Made by a program: the position numbers and the translations under genes. This document shows positions 22,157 to 28,374 of a DNA stretch of 37,991 bases, piece by piece. The stretch lies in assembly GCA_017305935.1 (NCBI GenBank), contig JAFKJU010000042.1, forward strand, positions 1 through 37,991, read 5' to 3'. Numbering within the stretch: position 1 is the stretch's first letter; each line of letters starts with the position of its first letter. The notes below the pieces were generated by a model, which was given only the letters and a program-made list of their open reading frames with translations, ran no database searches and was not told where the DNA came from. The stretch is from Hyphomicrobiales bacterium (GTDB taxonomy: Bacteria; Pseudomonadota; Alphaproteobacteria; Rhizobiales; Rhizobiaceae).

Positions 22157-22535
22157 CGAGGATCGCGCCAGCATCGGCGTTGCCGCTGACCAAGCGCCCA
22201 AGCGCACGCCGGTAGCGATCCTTCCCGTCGAGCACAAGCTCCCATTCTCGCGAGTTCAGCAACGCAAGCAGCCGGTCGCGCGCAGCCTCACCGCGCTGCC
22301 GCTCGCTGGCGCATTTCGCGTCGGTGATCTCCGGCGTGTCGATATCCGCGAGCCGGACCTTCATGCGGCCGAGCCAGAACGTATCGCCGTCCACGACGCA
22401 ATCATGGCGGAAACCGCCCTTGCAAATCACATAGCTGGGGCTTGTTGCGGCCGTTGACGATGCACCGGCGGCGCTCCCCATCAGGCCTGCGGCGATCGAG
22501 CCAGCTAACGCGGCAACGTGACATAGGCGTAACAT
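22104..22535 (-). CDS. Secreted thermonuclease-like nuclease (SNase family)
   Basis: A 143-residue staphylococcal-nuclease-fold protein. Residues 1 to about 25 form a signal peptide (MLRLCHVAALAGSIAAGLMG, then SAAGA). The active-site pattern is kept: CVVDGDTFWL (46-55), VRLADIDTPE with R61 and E69, and DRYRRALGRL (106-115). The end GFARPYGGHRRPWC is typical of the family. It would act in the periplasm or outside the cell on DNA or RNA. It is transcribed against its neighbours and overlaps the DUF1643-like gene tail-to-tail by 53 bp. AGGGG precedes the ATG; longer in-frame extensions have no signal-peptide logic. It may be a moron gene useful to the lysogen. Confidence 0.88.
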   Translation of the reverse strand: MLRLCHVAALAGSIAAGLMGSAAGASSTAATSPSYVICKGGFRHDCVVDGDTFWLGRMKVRLADIDTPEITDAKCASERQRGEAARDRLLALLNSREWELVLDGKDRYRRALGRLVSGNADAGAILVREGFARPYGGHRRPWC

Positions 22536-22583
22536 CGCAAAACCCCTGCAAATCAACGCGTTTCGCGTAGATATTCTCATGCA

Positions 22584-22616
22584 GTGACATTTAGTGACAT
22601 AGGCGAAGAATGTCAC
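22584..22616. promoter_or_regulatory. GTGACAT cluster upstream of the thermonuclease
   Basis: GTGACAT at 22584-22590 and 22594-22600 (10 bp apart, one helical turn), with the inverted ATGTCAC at 22610-22616 making a dyad with a 9-base spacer. A fourth copy, GTGACATAGGCG, lies at 22518-22529 inside the signal-peptide region. This is likely a regulator site for the thermonuclease promoter. Confidence 0.45.
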
Positions 22617-22760
22617 ACATTTCCGACCGCGAAGCGGATTATCCAATCGTTTCAACGTCAAGCCGCAACGGCCAAAACGGCCCGTTCCCGCCGCGCATCG
22701 TGAAACTTTCTTGTTTCGCCAGACATTTCAAACCACTTAGCGCATAAAATCCCGCATATT

Positions 22761-22778
22761 TTACACTAGGAAGTGTAA
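22761..22778. promoter_or_regulatory. TTACACT/AGTGTAA dyad
   Basis: Perfect 7-bp arms around AGGA, 18 bp in all, in an AT-rich stretch before the structured element and the minor tail gene. It differs from the main operator and could bind a host or second phage regulator. Confidence 0.4.
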
Positions 22779-22860
22779 CAAGTTGGATTTCTTCAGCTTT
22801 ACAGTTGAGACAAATCGCGGCTTTTCTTCACGCGAACAGCCTACCCGTGCGCGCAGCGAC

Positions 22861-22947
22861 AAGAGAGAGATGCAGCGCAGCGTGAAAGGAGCCGGGGCGA
22901 CAAGCCCCGAGCGGATGTCACGCAAGCGGGCTGCTCCTGCCTCTCTT
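22861..22947 (+). ncRNA. Candidate structured leader RNA
   Basis: Four perfectly paired stems nest inside one another: 22861-22867/22941-22947 (7 bp), 22872-22876/22930-22934 (5 bp), 22880-22885/22918-22923 (6 bp) and a GC hairpin 22893-22898/22904-22909 (6 bp). Together they give 24 pairs in 87 nt. It ends 35 bp before the minor tail gene. It could be an antitermination or translational control element, or a small RNA. It matches no class I know. Confidence 0.35.
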
Positions 22948-22982
22948 CACTCCATACCCCTCTATTATCGGATACACGCGCG

Positions 22983-23552
22983 ATGGCGATCATCATCGTT
23001 CGACCGCTCGACGACGTGATCAAGCGTTTCGGAAACCAGCTCGGCGCGGTCGGCAGCGCAAAGGCCCATAAGGCCCTTGCGCGCGCTGTTAACCGGGTGA
23101 CGAACACGGTCCATGGCCGCGTGATCAAGGCCATCCGAAAGCAGTCTGATATCCCGACCGCGATCGTTCGTCGCCAGGTCAAGAAGCGCCTTGCCTCGAC
23201 AGCAGAAGGCTCGGTGATCGAGGGTGTCGTCTGGGCGACAGGGTCGCCCATCTCCCTCAAGTATTTCCGCCCTCGCCAGATCAAAGCCGGCACGAAGGCG
23301 AAGTATGGAGGAAAGTGGCATCTCCACAAATCTGCCTTCATGGGGCCACGGCCGGGAACGGTATCGAAGAAGCTCGGAGGAAACGTCTTCGTTCGAACAT
23401 CGGGCAACCGCTTCCCCATCGAGAAGCTCTTCGGGCCATCGGTTCCCGAGGAGTTGGTTCGAGGCGAGAGCGAGCGCATCTTCCGTGAGACCGTGGCTGA
23501 CATGCTTCCCGCCCGCGTCGCCCACGAACTTTCTCAGATGCTGAAGGTCTAG
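22983..23552 (+). CDS. Minor tail protein Z-like
   Basis: A 189-residue basic protein resembling the prophage minor tail protein Z family: an N-terminal helix region (LGAVGSAKAHKALARAVNRV), RQVKKRLAS in the first half, then FRPRQIKAGTKAKYGGKWH and FMGPRPGTVSKKLGGNVFVR, typical of the family, and VPEELVRGESE near the end. In lambda, Z acts in finishing the tail tip. Here the gene lies upstream of the terminase genes, far from the baseplate block, and is flanked by non-coding DNA on both sides. It has no strong ribosome-binding site (the start is GCGCGATGG). Confidence 0.75.
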   Translation: MAIIIVRPLDDVIKRFGNQLGAVGSAKAHKALARAVNRVTNTVHGRVIKAIRKQSDIPTAIVRRQVKKRLASTAEGSVIEGVVWATGSPISLKYFRPRQIKAGTKAKYGGKWHLHKSAFMGPRPGTVSKKLGGNVFVRTSGNRFPIEKLFGPSVPEELVRGESERIFRETVADMLPARVAHELSQMLKV

Positions 23553-23596
23553 AGGAATGCGGAATACATCCAACGATCGGCGCAGAAAGTGAAAGA

Positions 23597-23617
23597 AAGT
23601 TGGAAGAAATCCAACTT
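23597..23617. promoter_or_regulatory. Operator D, repressor-type palindrome
   Basis: AAGTTGGA-AGAAA-TCCAACTT, perfect 8-bp arms with the same TTGGA-N5-TCCAA geometry as the other three sites. It lies 5 bases upstream of the -35 of the promoter for the packaging and head genes. Confidence 0.7.
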
Positions 23618-23622
23618 TATTC

Positions 23623-23652
23623 TTGCATGTCTCGGGTGAGGTGTGGTATGAT
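23623..23652 (+). promoter_or_regulatory. Late/structural promoter
   Basis: TTGCAT (23623-23628) and TATGAT (23647-23652) with an 18-base spacer, directly downstream of operator D. The arrangement copies that at 12853-12905. The next start codon is 138 bp downstream; the leader holds a C-rich run (CCCCACCCCCCCC near 23672). Confidence 0.5.
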
Positions 23653-23790
23653 GGGCGACCCCACCATGACCCCACCCCCCCCTCTTAGGGACCGTACCCA
23701 GCCACCGCCTTACGCGGGGCCAGATCCCCCCGAGTTTCGCCAATTTTTATGAAATCTCAAAACCCGGTTTGATTTTGACAGGTGGCCGCC

Positions 23791-23976
23791 ATGTACAACG
23801 TTTTCAAATGCTCGCATGTCACCGTCGATAGCCGCCGCGAGCGACCCGTCGAATATGTCTTTGTCGCTGAGCACGAGAGCGCAAACAGTGGCTTCACGCT
23901 CAATTTGCCGATGGCGGACCTCGACAGCTTTGAACCTGGTAGGAGCTATCGAATTCAACTCGTCCCCCTAAGCTAG
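23791..23976 (+). CDS. Small protein before the terminase genes
   Basis: A 61-residue protein starting MYNVFKCSHVTVDSRRERPV and looking mostly beta-stranded. AGGTGG lies 5 bases before the ATG; a GTG three codons earlier is less likely because it falls within this ribosome-binding site. It is 13 bp upstream of the small terminase gene. No family recognised. It is the first gene of the packaging operon. Confidence 0.6.
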   Translation: MYNVFKCSHVTVDSRRERPVEYVFVAEHESANSGFTLNLPMADLDSFEPGRSYRIQLVPLS

Positions 23977-23989
23977 GAAGGGCGAGCTG

Positions 23990-24484
23990 ATGTCAGGGGA
24001 CGACGAGAAAGACGCCAGCCTCATTTCGATCGATGCGGCGGCGGCGCTGTTAGATGGCCTCAGTGCTGAGCGGGTCCGCCAGCTGATCAAAGAGGGCTGG
24101 ATACCTCGTGAGAAGCGAGGTTGGGTCCGCCTCGACGCTGCCGTAAGCGGATATATCCGGTATCTCAAGGACACCGCAAAGCGCACAACAAAGACGGCTT
24201 CTGATAGCCGCGTTCGCGATGCGCGCGCGGCGGAGATCGAGCAGCGAATGCAGATCAAGAGCCGCGACCTTGTCCCGGCGAAAGAGGCGACGGCTGCAGT
24301 TGATCACGTCATCGCGGCCTGCGCCGAAGCGTTCGCGATGTTGCCAGCGATGATCACGCGCGACGTCGCGGAGCGAAATCGGATTGAGAGACATGTCAAG
24401 AGAGCGCAAGGCGAAGTCGCGAAGCGCCTATCTGAAGCTGCCCGAGTTCTTCGAGAGGGCGGCAGCCTTCCTGACGCCGATTGA
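23990..24484 (+). CDS. Terminase small subunit, Nu1-like
   Basis: A 164-residue protein. The N-terminal 60 residues form a winged helix-turn-helix like lambda Nu1: SIDAAAALLDGLSAERVRQL, then IKEGWIPREKRGWVRLDAAV. The central part (about 75-100) is a charged helix, and the C-terminal half contains AAVDHVIAACAEAFAMLPAM, as in Nu1-type proteins that pair with GpA. It recognises the packaging site on phage DNA. It overlaps the large subunit gene by 92 bp, which is longer than usual. The cos site itself is not recognisable in this window. Confidence 0.85.
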   Translation: MSGDDEKDASLISIDAAAALLDGLSAERVRQLIKEGWIPREKRGWVRLDAAVSGYIRYLKDTAKRTTKTASDSRVRDARAAEIEQRMQIKSRDLVPAKEATAAVDHVIAACAEAFAMLPAMITRDVAERNRIERHVKRAQGEVAKRLSEAARVLREGGSLPDAD

Positions 24485-26498
24485 CGACGTCCCGCCGGAC
24501 GAGTGGGCCGCCGACAATCGGTCGTATTCGTCGAAGACCGGCGAGCCTGGTCCGCGTAACGCGCGCCTGACGCCGTACATGGTGCCGTTTGCGCGCCGCA
24601 TATGGGCGCGGTCGCATGCGAGCGTGATCGCGATCACCTCAGCACAGTCGGGCAAAACGGATACGCTGCTTGACGTGATCGGCCAGCGCCTCGACGTGCG
24701 GCCGGCGCCGATCCTTTATGTCGGCCCGGGCGAGACGTTCGTCGAAACGCAGTTCGAGCCCCGGCTTGAGCACATGCTTCAGCAGGCCAAGCGCCTTTCG
24801 AAGTTCGTGGCGCCGGGGAAGCAGAGCAAGACGCTCGTGAAAAAGGTGCGCGGCGTGCGCGTGCGCCTCGGCTATGCCGGGTCGCCCGCGTCGATGAAAT
24901 CCGACCCTTTCGCGATAGGCATCGTGGACGAGTACGACGAAATGGCTGCGAACATCAAAGGGCAGGGCGACCCGTGGGGACTGGTGGTCGCTCGCGGCGA
25001 CACCTTCGCCGATGCCGTGTCGGTGGCGATCTCGACATGCTCCCAAGGTATCGTCGAAACCGAAAAAGACCCGGTCAATGGCTTGGTATTCTGGGCGATT
25101 GGCGAGAAAGACCAGATTGCGTCGCCGATATGGCGGCTCTTCCAGCAAGGCACGCGCCACCATTGGGCCTGGCCTTGCTTCCACTGCGAAGAATATTTCA
25201 TTCCGATGCGTTCGCATCTGCGGTGGGAGAAGGATGCGGACCCGACGACTGCGGCGCGGACGGCTTTTCTCTGCTGCCCGAATTGCGGCGGGGTTCTCGA
25301 AAACAACGTCGAGCCCGGCGGCACCGACCACAAACCTTGGATGAATGAACGCGGCGTCATGATCGCGCCGCGCCAGACGCTTGAGGATGCGCTCGCGGAC
25401 CGAAACCATCCGGCGAACGACAGTTGGTCGCAGTGGTCGAGCGGGTTGACGTCGCCGTTCGTGACGTGGGGCGCACGCGCGCGGCGCCTGGTTACGGCCC
25501 TGCAAAGCGGTGAAGAGGACAAGATCCAGACCGTTGTTAACGCGGGTTTCGCCGAGCTCTACACGCCCGGCGCCCATGGCGATATGCCGGAATGGCGCGA
25601 GGTTGCAAAGCACCGCCTTCCTTACGGGCGCCTTGAGGTTCCTCTCGGCGTTTTGCGCATCGTCGCCGGCGTGGACGTTCAGAAGCGATCGCTGATCTAT
25701 GTCATTCGAGGCTTCGGATCGCGGGGCACATCATGGCTCCTCGATTATGGAGAATTGCTAGGTGATACGAGCGAGCCGCTCGTATGGAGCGACCTAGCGC
25801 TCAAGCTGATGACGCCGATAGGCGGCCTCATAGTCGAGAAAGTCTTCATCGATAGCGGCTTCCGTCCGAACAAATCGGACGCTGGCGATGAGCACAAGGT
25901 CTACGAGTGGACGCATCGTCACACGTTCCTCGCCATGCCGACGAAAGGGCGGGACACCCTGGGAGGTAAACCGTTCGTTGTCAGCAAAATCGAGGTCAAG
26001 CCGAATGGAAAGCTGTCCCCGTATTCGATCGACCTCGTCCACATCAACACGGACTTTTTCAAGAGCCTTGTTCATTCGCGGCTGCGGACGCCGATGAACG
26101 AGCCCGGGGCGTTCTTCCTGTTTTCTCAGGATGAGCGCGAATACGAGGATTACGCTCGACAGCTTGTTAGCGAAGTCCGCGTTCTTGGGCCAAAGCTCAA
26201 GCCAACTTGGGTTCCGCGACAGAAGGCCAACCACTTCCTTGACGCCGAGGCGTTGGCGGCGGCTGCCGCTTACATGCTCAACGTTCAGGCGATCCCCGAA
26301 GGAGTGGAGCGTCCCGGTCCAGAGGCAGAGCCGCCCGTCGCCGACGACGCCACAGACGATACGGGTGCGGTTTATCAACGGGAGCTCGAAGCGCTCGAAG
26401 CTCCTCCGTCTCCTCGGGAAACAGAAATCGAGAAAGCTGCTGCCGTAAAGGTGGCTTCAATCCGCGACCGCTTCCGAAATATGGGGCGGCGCTTCTAA
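24393..26498 (+). CDS. Terminase large subunit, GpA family
   Basis: A 701-residue packaging ATPase and nuclease of the lambda GpA type. Walker A-like ITSAQSGKTD lies near residues 77-86, and Walker B-like IGIVDEYDE near 173-181. A zinc knuckle follows near 260-305 (CFHCEEYF and CCPNCGG). The C-terminal nuclease half begins about residue 420, with VAGVDVQKRS and FIDSGFRPNK, acidic residues fitting the RNase H-like site. The ATG at 24393 is chosen over a TTG three codons earlier. GpA makes cohesive ends, so this phage probably packages by cos cutting. Followed by the portal gene after 12 bp. Confidence 0.93.
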   Translation: MSRERKAKSRSAYLKLPEFFERAAAFLTPIDDVPPDEWAADNRSYSSKTGEPGPRNARLTPYMVPFARRIWARSHASVIAITSAQSGKTDTLLDVIGQRLDVRPAPILYVGPGETFVETQFEPRLEHMLQQAKRLSKFVAPGKQSKTLVKKVRGVRVRLGYAGSPASMKSDPFAIGIVDEYDEMAANIKGQGDPWGLVVARGDTFADAVSVAISTCSQGIVETEKDPVNGLVFWAIGEKDQIASPIWRLFQQGTRHHWAWPCFHCEEYFIPMRSHLRWEKDADPTTAARTAFLCCPNCGGVLENNVEPGGTDHKPWMNERGVMIAPRQTLEDALADRNHPANDSWSQWSSGLTSPFVTWGARARRLVTALQSGEEDKIQTVVNAGFAELYTPGAHGDMPEWREVAKHRLPYGRLEVPLGVLRIVAGVDVQKRSLIYVIRGFGSRGTSWLLDYGELLGDTSEPLVWSDLALKLMTPIGGLIVEKVFIDSGFRPNKSDAGDEHKVYEWTHRHTFLAMPTKGRDTLGGKPFVVSKIEVKPNGKLSPYSIDLVHINTDFFKSLVHSRLRTPMNEPGAFFLFSQDEREYEDYARQLVSEVRVLGPKLKPTWVPRQKANHFLDAEALAAAAAYMLNVQAIPEGVERPGPEAEPPVADDATDDTGAVYQRELEALEAPPSPRETEIEKAAAVKVASIRDRFRNMGRRF

Positions 26499-26510
26499 GG
26501 AGCATCGCCC

Positions 26511-28136
26511 ATGGGAGTTCTGGCCCGCATCGGGAGCGCTGTCGGCATCGGTCCTGCACCGGTGACGGTTACCCCTTCCGGCCCGCTGGCCCCTCGCGCC
26601 GGATACATGCGCGACGGTCGCGGCACCGTATTTAGCCGTTGGCTGCCGGCATTGCGGTCAAGCCGTGACGACGTCGCCGTCGCATGGACGGCGGCGGCGG
26701 CCCGCACGGTCGAGATGTGGCAGAACAACGGCTGGATCTCGGGCATGATCGACCAGGCGACAGCGAACACGGTCGGCGGTGGCCTGCGGTTGCGCGCTAT
26801 GCCGGAAAACGACCTCTTCGGCATGGACGAGAAGGCGGCGCAGGATTGGCGGAAGCTCGTTGAGGCGAAGTGGGAGCTTTGGTCTAACACGCCGCTTGAA
26901 TGCGACATCGAGGGACGCCTGACCATCCCGCAGATGACCGAGGCGGCCTTCAAAATGTGGGTCGTCTTCGGAGAAATTCTCGCCGAGCTTCCCTATCGTA
27001 TCCGGCGCGGCAGCAAGACGGGCACGAAGGTTCGGCTTCTTTCGCCGACCCGCATCGTCAACCGCTCTGACGCCTTCAGTCGCCTTCACTCGGGTGTCCG
27101 CGTTGATGCCGACGGCATGCCGATGAGCTATGTTGTGAGCCGGGATAACCCGCTGACGGGCACAGAAGAATTCGAGGTTATCGCGCGCGATAGCTATGGG
27201 CGCCCCAAGGTGATCCATGTGTTCTCGGGTCTGCCCGGTCAGACGCGCGGGATTGGGATCCTGGTCGCGATCTTGCGGGTTGCGAAGCAATTCGACCAGC
27301 TTGCCGACGCCACGCTCCTCGCGTCTATTATTCAGACGGTGTTCGCCGCCTCGATTGAAAGCGAGGCTCCAACGGAAGATACGTTGCGGGCTCTTCTAAA
27401 CCCTAAGGAGCAAGCGCTTCTATTGGCGCAGGGTGGAACGCCATTTGACATCTTCATGGCCGCGAAGGACGGCTGGGGCGAGGGGCACCCGATCGACGTC
27501 GGCTTTGCCGGCCGCATCGCGCATATGTTCCCGGGAGAAAAGCTGCAATTCCATTCCCCGGAGCAGCCGGCGACCGCCTACAAGGAATTTTCGCTCCATC
27601 TACTTCGAGAGATGGCCCGGTGCCTGGGGCTCACCTACGAGAGCGCCACCGGGGATTACGAAGGGGCGACCTATTCGAGCGTCAGGATGGCGGTGAACGA
27701 AATTTTCGCCATCACGAAGGCACGGCGCAAGTTCATTCTCTCACCCTTCCTTCAACCGATCTATGAAGCGTGGCTCGAAGAGAAGATCGATGCTGGCGAA
27801 ATCCCGTTCCCCGGCGGCGTCGCCAATTTCATCGCCAACCGCGCGGCAGCGTGCCGATCGAAGTGGACTGGCGATCCGAAGCCGGTCGCCGACGATCTGA
27901 AAGCGGCAAAGACCCACGAGCTTTATAGGAACATGGGGATCATGTCCGACCAAACGATCGCCGACGATCTCGGCCTCGATATCGAGGATGAGTATGCCCA
28001 GCGAGCGCGCGAAAGCGGACTGCGGGAGGAATACGGGCTTCCTGACAATTTCTATCCGCAGTCTTTGACGGCGACTGAGCAAATCGAAAATCAACCGGAC
28101 GAAGGGGCCAACGATGGCGGTAATCCCGACACTTGA
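26511..28136 (+). CDS. Portal protein, lambda GpB family
   Basis: A 541-residue portal, the dodecameric ring through which DNA enters and leaves the capsid. Family features: AAAARTVEMWQNNGWISGMI near 62-81, GEILAELPYR (about 157-166), MARCLGLTYESATGDYEGAT near 368-387, and FANRAAACRSKWTG-like segment near 445. The size matches lambda B (533). AAGGAGCATCGCCC gives a strong ribosome-binding site. The C-terminal 40 residues are acidic and probably flexible. It overlaps the gpW-like gene by 23 bp. Unlike lambda, W comes after B here. Confidence 0.93.
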   Translation: MGVLARIGSAVGIGPAPVTVTPSGPLAPRAGYMRDGRGTVFSRWLPALRSSRDDVAVAWTAAAARTVEMWQNNGWISGMIDQATANTVGGGLRLRAMPENDLFGMDEKAAQDWRKLVEAKWELWSNTPLECDIEGRLTIPQMTEAAFKMWVVFGEILAELPYRIRRGSKTGTKVRLLSPTRIVNRSDAFSRLHSGVRVDADGMPMSYVVSRDNPLTGTEEFEVIARDSYGRPKVIHVFSGLPGQTRGIGILVAILRVAKQFDQLADATLLASIIQTVFAASIESEAPTEDTLRALLNPKEQALLLAQGGTPFDIFMAAKDGWGEGHPIDVGFAGRIAHMFPGEKLQFHSPEQPATAYKEFSLHLLREMARCLGLTYESATGDYEGATYSSVRMAVNEIFAITKARRKFILSPFLQPIYEAWLEEKIDAGEIPFPGGVANFIANRAAACRSKWTGDPKPVADDLKAAKTHELYRNMGIMSDQTIADDLGLDIEDEYAQRARESGLREEYGLPDNFYPQSLTATEQIENQPDEGANDGGNPDT

Positions 28137-28374
28137 GGCTGATCCCTGCGGTCGCCTCGCTGCCCTGCGCGAGGTCCGAGACAGGTGGATGACAGGAGGC
28201 CAGGTCGTAGAGGCTGAATTCGAGCAAGGCAACGGCACCCGACGTCGCGTCAAATATAGCCCGGCCAACATGGACATGCTGAACCGGGCGATCATCGAAG
28301 CCGGAGACGCATGTGCAGGGAAAACCGGCACTGGCCGGCCGAGCCGGTTTGCGATTGGGGGGCGAATGTCATGA
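28114..28374 (+). CDS. Head-tail joining protein, gpW-like
   Basis: An 86-residue protein. LAALREVRDRWMTGGQVVEA followed by RRRVKYSPANMDMLNRAI matches the layout of lambda gpW (a helix with an M-T-G turn, a beta strand, then a helix). gpW plugs the portal after packaging and allows the tail to attach. It is somewhat longer than lambda W (68 residues), with a Gly/Arg-rich tail. It sits between portal and protease, whereas in lambda it lies between terminase and portal. Confidence 0.85.
   Translation: MAVIPTLEADPCGRLAALREVRDRWMTGGQVVEAEFEQGNGTRRRVKYSPANMDMLNRAIIEAGDACAGKTGTGRPSRFAIGGRMS

Larger units (their letters stand above)
22536..22982. other. Non-coding segment between thermonuclease and minor tail gene
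   Basis: No convincing gene. It holds three GTGACAT words (22584-22616), a GGCC-AAAAC-GGCC hairpin near 22669, a dyad TTACACT-AGGA-AGTGTAA at 22761-22778, an operator-like half-site TTGGATT at 22783-22789, and a predicted nested stem structure at 22861-22947. A frame open from a TTG at 22783 reads as low-complexity Ser/Arg and is not accepted. Confidence 0.55.

Noticed and set aside
22783-22797. TTGGATTTCTTCAGC as a degenerate operator before the minor tail gene
   Set aside because: Only one half-site matches; the second half has three of five mismatches.
22783-23019. 78-residue frame from a TTG before the minor tail gene
   Set aside because: Ser/Arg-rich without motif, overlaps the start of the minor tail gene in another frame, and its DNA is better explained by the stem structure at 22861-22947.
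23672-23690. C-rich run as a cos or packaging site
   Set aside because: It is a simple homopolymer-like tract; no cos-type dyad or repeated Nu1 site can be seen, so a packaging site cannot be supported.
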